The notes: generated from the sequence alone by a model not told the origin. A DNA stretch of 52,625 bases from an uncultured beta proteobacterium (GCA_903889565.1 CAISYC010000012.1:1-52625), one strand, 5' to 3'; counted from the first letter of the stretch, positions 1-11,131 are shown. Numbers and translations are program-made.

Positions 1-228
1 GCCGGCGTAGAAGCCGCTCTCATGGCTGAGATCGAACCCGCCCTGGGCGGCCGGGCTGTGACCGGTTTGGGTCAGGCCACGGAATATGTATTGGCTGAAA
101 ACGCCAAAGTTGCCGGTGAGGGTGTAAGGCGACTTCGCCTCAGGGGCAGGCGCTGCGTCTGCGGCATAGGCTCCGCTCGACGCAATGGCGGCAGCAAATG
201 CGGCTGCCATCAATGTCTTCTTATGCAT
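1..228 (-). CDS. TorF-like (TIGR02001) putative porin, N-terminal part
   Basis: The reverse strand opens a reading frame that runs off the left edge, so only the first 76 codons are visible. It starts with a signal peptide (MHKKTLMAAAFAAAIASS, then a probable cut after AYA) followed by a beta-strand segment with FGVFSQYIFRGLTQTG, which is typical of the TorF/TIGR02001 outer-membrane protein family. The ATG at 228 has AAGGA five bases upstream. A second ATG at 234 in the same frame sits directly against that Shine-Dalgarno and is less likely. In betaproteobacteria this family is often followed by glnK and amtB. Those genes would lie beyond the window, and the sigma-54/NtrC-like sites upstream agree with that. 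The function of the porin itself is not established. Confidence 0.75.
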   Translation of the reverse strand, partial: MHKKTLMAAAFAAAIASSGAYAADAAPAPEAKSPYTLTGNFGVFSQYIFRGLTQTGHSPAAQGGFDLSHESGFYAG

Positions 229-277
229 GGTCATCCTTTCAAGTGGTAACAATTTTTAAGCGATGCGAAGTGTGTTT

Positions 278-293
278 AGCACGGACCGTGCCA
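278..293 (-). promoter_or_regulatory. sigma-54 (-24/-12) promoter for the TorF-like porin
   Basis: Read on the minus strand, the sequence TGGCACGGTCCGTGCT has GG and GC separated by exactly ten bases, which is the hallmark of RpoN promoters (TGGCAC-N5-TTGCW). Only the first base of the -12 block differs. Transcription would start near 267, about 40 bases before the porin start codon. The match was made by eye. Confidence 0.6.
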
Positions 294-370
294 GAAGGTA
301 AATTATTGAACCTTATGATTTTATTGGCAAAGTTTTGGTTCTTCACAGAATCGCCCGCGCACCACAACGA

Positions 371-404
371 TGCACATGATTGGTGCGAGCACCAATTTGG
401 CGCG
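371..404. promoter_or_regulatory. two tandem NtrC-like enhancer sites
   Basis: TGCACATGATTGGTGCG (371-387) follows the NtrC palindrome TGCACY-N4-TGGTGCA at nearly every fixed position. AGCACCAATTTGGCGCG (388-404) is a weaker second copy directly next to it. They lie about 104-137 bases upstream of the predicted sigma-54 start, the usual distance for NtrC enhancers. A third dyad, TACGCA-N4-TGCGTA, follows at 405-420. Control by nitrogen status is inferred. Confidence 0.5.
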
Positions 405-487
405 TACGCACTATTGCGTAGTATGCAAGCTGGCCGGCGCGCCGCGTGGTAGATTCACCGACCGCCGTCAAAACGGAGCAAGTCCAC

Positions 488-730
488 GTGGTTAACGAAA
501 AACTGATCGACGATATCAGCGGGCGTATCAAGGAAGTCATGGCGCGCACGCCGGCTGCCGACATCGAGCGGAACATGCGGGCAATGCTGAATTCGATGTT
601 CACGCGGCTCGATCTGGTGACGCGCGAAGAGTTCGATATCCAGTCTGCCGTGCTTGCGCGCACACGCGAAAAGCTGAGCGCGCTCGAAGCGCGCCTCGCT
701 GAACTCGAGAAAGCCGTCAAGCCAAACTGA
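488..730 (+). CDS. ubiK: UbiK-family ubiquinone biosynthesis accessory factor (BMFP domain)
   Basis: A small, charged, helical protein of 80 residues that matches the UbiK/YqiC (BMFP) family. It has an N-terminal helix (NEKLIDDISGRIKEVMA) and a C-terminal coiled coil rich in Leu, Glu and Arg (LSALEARLAELEKAVK). Family members trimerise through this coiled coil and help the UbiJ/Ubi complex make ubiquinone under aerobic conditions. I chose the GTG at 488 because GGAG lies nine bases upstream and the resulting length fits the family. An upstream GTG at 446 would add 14 poorly conserved residues. It is followed by comM in the same direction, with about 100 bases between. Confidence 0.85.
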   Translation: MVNEKLIDDISGRIKEVMARTPAADIERNMRAMLNSMFTRLDLVTREEFDIQSAVLARTREKLSALEARLAELEKAVKPN

Positions 731-833
731 CCGGCGCTAGGCCTTCCGGTTTAGGCCGGTTTGTCCGCGCGGCGCGCATTCGCTCGTTAGAGCGGCATCG
801 TCACTCGAATCGCAACTGCGATTCAGGTCAAAC

Positions 834-2348
834 ATGTCGCTCGCCGTTCTCTATAGCCGCGCATTGGCCGGCATGCAGGCGCCGATCGTCACTGTCGAGG
901 CCCACCTCGCCAACGGCCTGCCTGCATTTACCATCGTTGGCCTTCCCGAAGCCGAGGTCAAAGAAGCGAAGGATCGCGTTCGCGCAGCACTGGAGACGGC
1001 GAATTTCGAGTTTCCGATGCGACGCATTACGGTCAACCTGGCGCCCGCCGATCTGCCGAAAGAAAGCGGACGTTATGACTTGCCGATTGCACTCGGCATA
1101 CTCGCGGCGTCAGGCCAGATTCCCGGCACAGGCCTCGATCAATTCGAATTCGCCGGCGAACTCGCCCTGACCGGCGAATTGCGACCGGTGCGCGGCATGC
1201 TGGCGCTGGTGTGCGGCGCCAGCGATGCGCAACGCGCATTCGTGGTCCCCGCAGCGAATGCGGCCGAGGCGGTGTTGCCGGCAGGCGCGCGTATCTATGC
1301 GGCGCGCACGCTGCTTGAGGTGTGTGCCCACCTTACAGGTCGCGAACCGCTTGCGCTTTGCGCAGTGACTCCGGTGGAGAGCGCGCAGTCGCATCCCGAA
1401 TGGAGTGACGTCAAAGGCCAGACGCTGGCCAAGCGCGCGCTCGAAATCGCCGCCGCCGGCGCACACAGCCTGCTGATGGTTGGCCCGCCGGGTTCCGGCA
1501 AAACGATGCTGGCGATGCGGTTGCCCGGCATTCTGCCGCCGATGACCGAGCAGCAGGCGCTCGAATCGGTGGCGGTGCAATCGCTAGGCAGCGCCGGCTT
1601 CGATGTGCGCAACTGGCGCCGGCGGCCGTTTCGCGCGCCGCATCACACGGCCTCAGGCGTCGCATTGGTTGGTGGCGGCAGCCTGCCGCGGCCGGGCGAA
1701 ATCTCGATGGCGATGCACGGCGTGCTGTTTCTCGACGAGTTTCTGGAATTCGAGCGTCGCGTGCTCGAGGTGCTCCGCGAACCGCTGGAGTCCGGTCGCA
1801 TCAGCGTGTCGCGTGCTGCACGCCAGGCCGAGTTTCCGGCGCGTTTCCAACTGATCGCAGCGATGAATCCCTGTCCGTGCGGACACCTCGGGCACTACAG
1901 CGGACGCTGTCGCTGCACGCCCGACCAGATCGCGCGTTATCGCGCGCGCATATCCGGCCCCTTGCTCGATCGCATCGACCTGCGCATCGAGGTGCCCGCG
2001 GTGCAACCGCAGGAACTCGCGCGCAATGCGGCCGGCGAGTCCGGCGCCGTCGTGCGGGCCCGCGTCACGCGCGCATTCGAAACCCAGCTTGCGCGTCAGG
2101 GCGTCGCCAATGCGCAATTGCCGACGCGCGAGATCGAAAACCATTGCGCGCTCGACGCGGCGGGCAGCGCAATGCTCAAGCAGGCGATTGCGCGTCTCGG
2201 TTTGTCGGCGCGCGGATATCATCGCGCATTGAAGGTCGCGCGCACGATGCAGATCTTGCCGGCGCCGCGCGCATCGCGCCGGCGCATATCACCGAGGCGA
2301 TCCAGTTCCGGCGATTCGAATAGGCACGCGGCGCGCCGCGGCGCATGA
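834..2348 (+). CDS. comM: ComM/YifB Mg-chelatase-like AAA+ helicase, frameshifted near the 3' end
   Basis: Encodes a YifB/ComM-family protein. The N-terminal Lon-protease-like domain covers about residues 1-170. The Mg-chelatase AAA+ core has Walker A GPPGSGKT at 217-224 and Walker B VLFLDE at 297-302. A Cys-rich CPCGHLGHYSGRCRC segment begins at 347, and the C-terminal helical domain starts near 400. In naturally competent bacteria ComM is a hexameric branch-migration helicase that extends homologous integration of transforming DNA. After VARTM (codon ending 2249) the frame loses family similarity and ends in an Arg/Ser-rich tail. The next frame reads DLAGAARIAPAHITEAIQ and stops at 2323, the expected family ending. 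One base appears to be missing near 2250, either a real mutation or a sequencing error. Confidence 0.9.
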   Translation: MSLAVLYSRALAGMQAPIVTVEAHLANGLPAFTIVGLPEAEVKEAKDRVRAALETANFEFPMRRITVNLAPADLPKESGRYDLPIALGILAASGQIPGTGLDQFEFAGELALTGELRPVRGMLALVCGASDAQRAFVVPAANAAEAVLPAGARIYAARTLLEVCAHLTGREPLALCAVTPVESAQSHPEWSDVKGQTLAKRALEIAAAGAHSLLMVGPPGSGKTMLAMRLPGILPPMTEQQALESVAVQSLGSAGFDVRNWRRRPFRAPHHTASGVALVGGGSLPRPGEISMAMHGVLFLDEFLEFERRVLEVLREPLESGRISVSRAARQAEFPARFQLIAAMNPCPCGHLGHYSGRCRCTPDQIARYRARISGPLLDRIDLRIEVPAVQPQELARNAAGESGAVVRARVTRAFETQLARQGVANAQLPTREIENHCALDAAGSAMLKQAIARLGLSARGYHRALKVARTMQILPAPRASRRRISPRRSSSGDSNRHAARRGA

Positions 2349-2366
2349 AATGACATAATCGGACGC

Positions 2367-3596
2367 ATGTCCGACGCCAATTCCGTGCCGATTGTTAAAC
2401 GCAGCGCGCGTGAATTGGCGCTGTTGCTCGCCGCATTATCGATGCTGGGGCCGTTTTCGATCGACACCTACATGCCGTCGTTTCCGGAAATCGGACAGTC
2501 GTTCGGCGCGACCTCGATGCAATTGCAATTTACGATCAGCGCCTTTCTCGCGCCATTCGCGACCATGGCGTTGTTTCACGGCGCGATTGCGGATTCGTTC
2601 GGCCGGCGGCCGGTGATCCTGATCAATCTTTTGATATTCATTGCGGCCAGCGCCGGCTGCGCGTTGGCGCAGGTTTACCATCAGCTGTTGTGGTGTCGCG
2701 TGATGCAGGGTTTCGCCGGCGGCGCCGGCATGATCGTCGGCCGCGCGATGATCCGCGACCGCTTCGCCGGCGCCGAGGCGCAGCGCATGATGTCGTCGGT
2801 GACCATGATCTTCGGTCTCGCGCCGGCGATTGCGCCGATCATCGGCGGCTGGCTGCAGGCCGCGTTCGGCTGGCGTTCCGTGTTTGTGTTTCTCGTGCTC
2901 TATGCGGCCTCGTTGCTGGTCGTCTGCAGCTGGCGCCTGCCGGAAACACTGCCGCGCCGCGAGCTTCAGCCGTTTGCGGTGCGGCCCTTGCTCGCCAATT
3001 ACGGACGCGTGCTGGGCAGCCTGCGTTTCGGCCTGCTGTCGTCGGCGATCGCGTTCAATTTCGCCGCCTTCTTTCTGTATATCGCGGGCGCACCGACCGT
3101 GATTTATCAGTGGCTGGGGTTGAACGAACGCGAGTTCGCCTGGTTGTTCGTGCCGGGCATCAGCGGCATTGTCATCGGCGCCTTTGTCTCGGGGCGCGTC
3201 GCCGGCCGTCTCGCGGCATGGCAGACCTTGCGCCTCGGTTATGGCGTGATGTTCGCCGCCGTTGTCTGCAACGTCGGTTACCATTTTACCGCGCCGCCGG
3301 CGCTGCCGTGGACCGTGCTCTGCGTCATGCTCTATACCGGCGGCATGGCGATTGCGACGCCGACCCTGACGCTGCAGGCACTAGATTTGTTCCCGCATAA
3401 TCGCGGCATGGCCGCATCGCTGCAGGCGTTTCAGCAGGGTATTTTTACCGCGATCACGGCGGTCGCGATCGTGCCGCATGTCGCTGACTCGGCGCCGGCA
3501 ATGGCGTTGACGGCGGCAACGCTGCTGGCATGCGGCGCGCTGTGCGGACACGGTTTTCTGCGCCGGCCGCGCAACAAGGAGAAACAGCATGCATGA
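2367..3596 (+). CDS. Bcr/CflA-family drug resistance MFS transporter
   Basis: A 409-residue inner-membrane protein with about 12 hydrophobic segments. It carries the major-facilitator motif A after TM2 (GAIADSFGRRPVIL) and an antiporter-type motif C in TM5 (GLAPAIAPIIGGWL). The N-terminus (LSMLGPFSIDTYMPSFP) is diagnostic of the Bcr/CflA subfamily of DHA1 drug:proton antiporters, which export bicyclomycin, chloramphenicol or sulfonamides in characterised members. The substrate here cannot be read from sequence. The gene starts 18 bases after the comM frame, and its last 8 bases overlap the next gene, so it is probably cotranscribed with the VIT-family gene. Confidence 0.9.
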   Translation: MSDANSVPIVKRSARELALLLAALSMLGPFSIDTYMPSFPEIGQSFGATSMQLQFTISAFLAPFATMALFHGAIADSFGRRPVILINLLIFIAASAGCALAQVYHQLLWCRVMQGFAGGAGMIVGRAMIRDRFAGAEAQRMMSSVTMIFGLAPAIAPIIGGWLQAAFGWRSVFVFLVLYAASLLVVCSWRLPETLPRRELQPFAVRPLLANYGRVLGSLRFGLLSSAIAFNFAAFFLYIAGAPTVIYQWLGLNEREFAWLFVPGISGIVIGAFVSGRVAGRLAAWQTLRLGYGVMFAAVVCNVGYHFTAPPALPWTVLCVMLYTGGMAIATPTLTLQALDLFPHNRGMAASLQAFQQGIFTAITAVAIVPHVADSAPAMALTAATLLACGALCGHGFLRRPRNKEKQHA

Positions 3597-4617
3597 AATC
3601 ACCAGCTGGTCCGAGGAACTGCGCGCCGCCTATCTTTATCGCGTGGTTGCGCAAGCCGAAGCAGGCACGCCACGAGAAAAACTTTTTCTCGAACTCGCCA
3701 ATGAGGCCGAGGGGCAGGCCGCGATCTGGGCTGGCAAGGCGCGCGCCGCCGGCGCGATGCTGCCGGAATTCGTGCCCGATATGCGCGCGCGCGTGGTCGC
3801 CGGTCTTGTGCGCAGCCATGGCCCGCGCAAGCTGCGCACAGTGCTGGCGGCGATGAAGGTGCGCGGCATGTCGGTGTATGCATCCAACAGCGCCGGTCAG
3901 GTGATACCGCACCAGCTCGATGATGTCGGTCATCACAGCGGGCTCTCCGGCGGCGGCAATCTGCGCGCGGCCGTATTCGGCATCAACGACGGCCTGATCT
4001 CGAACGCCAGTCTGATCATGGGAGTGGCGGGGGCCAGCGCCAGTGCGGCGACCATATTGCTGACGGGCGCGGCGGGACTCGTCGCCGGCGCGTTTTCGAT
4101 GGCCGCCGGCGAATACATTTCAGTGCGCTCGCAACGCGAAATGTTCGAGTACCAGATCGGCCTCGAACGCGACGAACTCGCCGCCTACCCCGAAGAAGAA
4201 GCGCATGAACTTGCCTTGATCTATGAAGCGCGCGGCATCGCGCCGGCAGAGGCGCGGCGCATGGCGCAGACCGTGATAACCGATCCCGAGCGCGCCCTTG
4301 ATGCACTGGCACGCGAGGAGCTCGGCCTCAATCCCGAAGACCTGGGTTCGCCGTGGGGCGCGGCGATTTTTTCATTTCTGTCGTTCGCAGCGGGCGGCGC
4401 GATTCCCTTGCTGCCATTCGTTTTTCATGCCGGCAGCGCGAGTTTCCCGATCGCTGTTTTGCTCACCGCGATCGCACTGTTCAGCGTCGGGGCCACACTC
4501 TCGTTGTTCACCGGGCGCAATGCGTTGTTAAGCGGGCTGCGCATGCTGGCGATCGGCGCGGCCGCCGGCAGCGTGACTTTTCTGGTCGGCCGTCTGCTTG
4601 GCGTCAGCGTGGGCTAG
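3589..4617 (+). CDS. VIT1/CCC1-family iron/manganese transporter with ferritin-like N-terminus
   Basis: A 342-residue protein. An N-terminal helical domain (about residues 1-95) resembles the rubrerythrin/ferritin-like module found fused to VIT transporters. The VIT domain follows (about 120-342) with the characteristic GINDGLISNASLIMGVAGA in TM1, an EYISVRSQREMFE stretch, and three C-terminal membrane segments. VIT1/CCC1 and bacterial Mbfa-type proteins move Fe(II) or Mn(II) out of the cytosol. In the ferritin-like domain the usual E-x-H ligand pattern reads EGQ, so its metal site may be degenerate. The start codon overlaps the efflux-pump stop by 8 bases, and the gene converges on the rhodanese gene with one base between stops. 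Confidence 0.85.
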   Translation: MHEITSWSEELRAAYLYRVVAQAEAGTPREKLFLELANEAEGQAAIWAGKARAAGAMLPEFVPDMRARVVAGLVRSHGPRKLRTVLAAMKVRGMSVYASNSAGQVIPHQLDDVGHHSGLSGGGNLRAAVFGINDGLISNASLIMGVAGASASAATILLTGAAGLVAGAFSMAAGEYISVRSQREMFEYQIGLERDELAAYPEEEAHELALIYEARGIAPAEARRMAQTVITDPERALDALAREELGLNPEDLGSPWGAAIFSFLSFAAGGAIPLLPFVFHAGSASFPIAVLLTAIALFSVGATLSLFTGRNALLSGLRMLAIGAAAGSVTFLVGRLLGVSVG

Positions 4618-4618
4618 A

Positions 4619-5005
4619 TCAGGTCTGCTCCCACGGCAGGCCGTGGAAGCGCCAGCCACCGCTGTTACCGCGATGATAATGTTCGTCGCGATCGCCCTCG
4701 AATCCTTCTTCTATGTTGTAGACTTTTTTGAAGCCGCTGTTCTCAAGCGCCTGCGCCGCCTCGACCGAGCGCGTGCCGCTGCGACAGATCAGCAGCACCG
4801 GTTGATCGACGCCGGCTTCGGCTTTGACCTGCGCGATGAAATGCGGATTGATCTCCCAGTCGGGCGCCTCACTCCACGCCACGTGGATTGCGCCGAGCGG
4901 ATGACCGACGAACAGAAATTCGACCTCGCTTCGCACATCGATCAGCAGGGCATCGGCGTTCGCCTGCATGAATTCGAACGCCTGTTGCGGTTTCAGGTGT
5001 TGCAT
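4619..5005 (-). CDS. rhodanese-like sulfurtransferase domain protein
   Basis: A single-domain rhodanese of 128 residues with no signal peptide, so probably cytosolic. The active-site loop CRSGTRS places the catalytic cysteine at residue 74, and the substrate-side LIDVRSEVEF motif is intact. Such proteins carry a persulfide sulfur on the cysteine and pass it to acceptors such as cyanide, thiols or biosynthetic partners. The true acceptor is unknown. I chose the ATG at 5005 (MQHLKPQQAF) because family members start there; an upstream frame extension (to 5086) has a basic sequence without similarity. It is divergent from metH. Confidence 0.85.
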   Translation of the reverse strand: MQHLKPQQAFEFMQANADALLIDVRSEVEFLFVGHPLGAIHVAWSEAPDWEINPHFIAQVKAEAGVDQPVLLICRSGTRSVEAAQALENSGFKKVYNIEEGFEGDRDEHYHRGNSGGWRFHGLPWEQT

Positions 5006-5103
5006 TTTCCGTTGGCCCGGTTTGCGTCGTTGCCAGTATAGCCGTGGCCGTGCCGATTGCCCGCGCGGCGCGCGTTTGACAAGCACCGGTGTGACGCGTA
5101 ACC

Positions 5104-5248
5104 TTCTAATTTAGCGCCGATTTCTGCAAAGCTTGCGGGCGCCGCCGGGAACAGGCATCAACCTCCAATCCGGTGGAAAACAAATACGGCTAAGCGGCGT
5201 GACCCGATCGGCACCCGCAGATCGGGTTTTTTGTTTTTTGTGGACGAC
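5104..5248 (+). promoter_or_regulatory. structured metH leader, candidate riboswitch or attenuator
   Basis: The neighbour to the left (rhodanese) is divergent, so this segment can only be the metH 5' leader. By eye it folds into three parts. The first is a hairpin GCGCC (5114-5118)/GGCGC (5138-5142) with an inner GCAA/TTGC. The second is a 7-bp helix CCGCCGG (5142-5148)/CCGGTGG (5170-5176) enclosing GGAACAGGCATCAACCTCC. The third is the terminator hairpin at 5202-5227. TACGGCTAAG at 5186-5195 loosely recalls the ACGGTAA box of cobalamin riboswitches, but the rest does not align convincingly with B12, SAM or SAH classes. A weak promoter, TTGACA (5076-5081) with TAACCT 17 bases later, may start it. 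Confidence 0.5.
5202..5239 (+). terminator. intrinsic terminator inside the metH leader
   Basis: The stem ACCCGATC/GATCGGGT encloses the loop GGCACCCGCA and is followed at once by TTTTTGTTTTTT. It ends ten bases before the metH ATG. No gene transcribed rightward lies just upstream, so its likely role is conditional termination of metH transcription. Confidence 0.75.
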
Positions 5249-8950
<3,702 letters not shown>

Positions 8951-8977
8951 CACACGCCGCTGATCGCCATCGACACC

Positions 8978-10567
8978 ATGTTTCCGGATGCCGCGCGTTA
9001 TCTCGCGCTGGCGGCGCGCGGCCGCAATGCCTGGTGGCGTTATTTGCTGGGCGTGCTGACGGTGACGTTTTTCTTCCAGGTGCTGGGTTATGTGCCCTAC
9101 CGCCTGCTCGAGGAATACAGTGATTTCGATCCGGTGCTGCAGTTTGTCGCGCTCAACCTGAGCGTGCTGGTAGGGTTGATCGGTTTGGCGATCGTGGTAG
9201 TCGGCATTCACCGGCGTAGCCTGCTGAGTCTGGTCACGCCGTATGCGCGCTTCGATTGGCGGCGTGCCGGCACCGGTGCGGCGCTGTGGGCGGGCTTTGC
9301 CGCCGCCGGTTGCCTGGTCGAGGCGTGGCTGTTTCACGGGCGTTACCGTTTTACGTTCAATCCTGACGTGTTCTTCATCTACGCGGCGCTAGCTTTCGTG
9401 TTGACGCCATTGCAGACCGCCACCGAAGAACTGATTTTCCGCGGTTATTTCATGCAGGGACTCGGCCGGTTGATCCGGCGGCCGTGGCCGTTGATTCTGA
9501 TCAGCGCCGCACTGTTTACGCTGCCGCACGCCGCCAATCCGGAAGTGGAGGTGGCGCCGTGGCTGGTGCTGCCGCAGTATTTCATTATCGGCGCGCTGCT
9601 CGCTGCGGTTACTTTGAAGGACGGCCGGCTCGAGCTCGCGATCGGCATCCATGCCGCCAACAATCTGTTTACCGGTCTCGTTGCCAATATCGAGCCGTCG
9701 GTGCTCGGTTCCGAGGCGATTTTCACGTCGCTGTTCGATCCCGCCTACGCGCTGGTGTCGTTGATGGCGGCCAGCGCGGCGACTTACGCGGTGTTGTTTC
9801 GCCGGCGAGGTGATGTTTTTACGGCGGCAGAACTCGCGCAATTCGACAACGACGGTTATGTTGTCGCGCGCGGCCTCGCCGACCCGGTGGCCTGCGCCAT
9901 CATGCTGGGCGATGCGAAACACGCGCTTGGCACCGGCGCGCAACCGCTCGAATATGAAGCGGACACCGGCTATCCAGGCGCGCCCGCGTCTGTCGATGCG
10001 CCGGGCGGCCGCACCGTGCGGCGCCTGCTGCAGGCCTATGCGCGCAGCGCCGCGCTGGCGCGCTGGCTGATATCGCCGCGTCTCGCCAGACGGTTGCGCC
10101 AGTTGCTGGGTCCGCGCGTTGAAATGTCGCAAGCGCATCATAACTGCGTGATGACCAAGAACCCGGGCTACAGCAGCGTCACCCACTGGCATCAGGACAT
10201 CCGTTACTGGTCGTTTGAAAAGCCGGAGCTCGTCTCGGTGTGGACCGCGCTGGTGCGCGAGCACCCGGGCAACGGCTGCCTGTCCGTGTTGCCGGGCACG
10301 CACCGCATGGAATTCGAACGCGACCGTTTCGACGGCGAATTGTTTCTGCGCCCCGAACATCCGGCCAACCGGCCGCTGATCGCGTCGGCGCACGCGGTCG
10401 AGTTGTCGCCTGGCGACGTGCTGTTTTTTCACTGCCGTTTGCTGCATGCGGCCGGCGACAACCGCGAGAACGAAACCAAGTTTTCACTGGTCGCGACTTA
10501 TCACGCGGCCGACAACCGGCCGCTGGCCGGCACGCGCTCGGCGTCGCTACCCGACATACCCCTGTGA
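8978..10567 (+). CDS. fusion of CPBP-family intramembrane protease and PhyH-like dioxygenase
   Basis: One uninterrupted frame of 529 residues joins two unrelated modules. Residues 1-275 form a multi-spanning membrane domain with the three CPBP (CAAX protease/bacteriocin-processing) motifs: EELIFR at 150-155, FTLPH ending at His184, and HAANN at 225-229. Residues 281-529 match the phytanoyl-CoA dioxygenase family of Fe(II)/2-oxoglutarate enzymes. They start with FTAAELAQFDNDGYVV, then HWHQD at 403-407 (iron ligands His405 and Asp407) and a distal histidine near 490 in HCRLLHAAGDN. Both active sites look complete. It lies 27 bases after metH and is likely cotranscribed. Substrate and function are unknown. 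I found no single indel at the junction that would restore two clean genes, so I read it as a true fusion. Confidence 0.8.
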   Translation: MFPDAARYLALAARGRNAWWRYLLGVLTVTFFFQVLGYVPYRLLEEYSDFDPVLQFVALNLSVLVGLIGLAIVVVGIHRRSLLSLVTPYARFDWRRAGTGAALWAGFAAAGCLVEAWLFHGRYRFTFNPDVFFIYAALAFVLTPLQTATEELIFRGYFMQGLGRLIRRPWPLILISAALFTLPHAANPEVEVAPWLVLPQYFIIGALLAAVTLKDGRLELAIGIHAANNLFTGLVANIEPSVLGSEAIFTSLFDPAYALVSLMAASAATYAVLFRRRGDVFTAAELAQFDNDGYVVARGLADPVACAIMLGDAKHALGTGAQPLEYEADTGYPGAPASVDAPGGRTVRRLLQAYARSAALARWLISPRLARRLRQLLGPRVEMSQAHHNCVMTKNPGYSSVTHWHQDIRYWSFEKPELVSVWTALVREHPGNGCLSVLPGTHRMEFERDRFDGELFLRPEHPANRPLIASAHAVELSPGDVLFFHCRLLHAAGDNRENETKFSLVATYHAADNRPLAGTRSASLPDIPL

Positions 10568-10639
10568 GTGCCGCCGCGGCAGGCGGGGCAAGCCGCAAGG
10601 GGGCGCTACAATGCGATCTTTTGCGCGCGAGAGTGCAGC

Positions 10640-10993
10640 ATGAATATCATGACGTCACCGGTGGTGCTGACAGTGATGTTGCTGATCGCATCCAATCTGT
10701 TCATGACCTTCGCCTGGTACGGACACCTCAAGAATCTGCAGGCGAGTCCATGGTACGTGGCGGCGCTGGTGAGCTGGGGCATCGCACTGTTCGAGTACCT
10801 GCTGCAGGTGCCGGGCAACCGCATCGGCTTCGAAGTAATGTCTCTGGGCCAGCTCAAGATTCTGCAGGAGGTGATCACGCTGTCGGTGTTCGTACCCTTC
10901 GCGGTGATCTATATGGACCAGAAACTGACCATGAACTACCTGTATGCCGGCCTGTGCATGGTCGGCGCGGTGTATTTCATTTTCAAAGCTTGA
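10640..10993 (+). CDS. DMT-family DUF486 small membrane protein
   Basis: A 117-residue protein with four hydrophobic helices that matches the DUF486 (COG3169) family. It includes the characteristic FAWYGHLKNL segment after the first helix and an NYLYAGLCMVGAVYFIF C-terminus. These proteins resemble half-size drug/metabolite transporters, but no substrate is known. The ATG at 10640 follows a weak GAGAG. It lies 72 bases after the CPBP-PhyH gene and is followed by a dispersed inverted repeat that fills the gap to mpl. Confidence 0.85.
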   Translation: MNIMTSPVVLTVMLLIASNLFMTFAWYGHLKNLQASPWYVAALVSWGIALFEYLLQVPGNRIGFEVMSLGQLKILQEVITLSVFVPFAVIYMDQKLTMNYLYAGLCMVGAVYFIFKA

Positions 10994-11000
10994 AAAATTT

Positions 11001-11131
11001 AACCACAGAGATCACAGAGGGCACAGAGAAAAGTCGCCGGCGAATTCCAATGGCAAAATCAGCCAGACATCGAAATTCGTGTGTTTCCCGCGTGAGCGGT
11101 TTCTAAGGATTCTCTGTAACCTCTGTGGCAA
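11001..11131. repeat. CTCTGTG-family inverted repeat, copy 1
   Basis: The left arm has three CACAGAG units in a row (11003-11028). The right arm carries the complementary TCTCTGTAACCTCTGTGG (11111-11128). Copy 2 of the same family lies at 35711-35797. This copy takes up nearly the whole gap between the DUF486 gene and mpl and ends 8 bases before the mpl ATG. Such repeats are common in several proteobacterial genomes as dispersed non-coding elements. Confidence 0.75.

Noticed and set aside
405-420. Third NtrC site TACGCA-N4-TGCGTA
   Set aside because: It is palindromic but lacks the GCAC/GTGC core of NtrC sites, so I did not count it.
5114-5201. Classical cobalamin or SAH riboswitch before metH
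   Set aside because: Only short pieces (GGGAA, TACGGCTAAG) resemble the cobalamin consensus, and the CCGAGGAGCG core of SAH switches is missing. I therefore left the class open.
9801-9825. Separate CPBP and PhyH genes joined by a sequencing error
   Set aside because: No single base change at the junction produces both a stop for the first and a good in-frame start for the second. The T-run variant would give a start for PhyH but no stop for CPBP.
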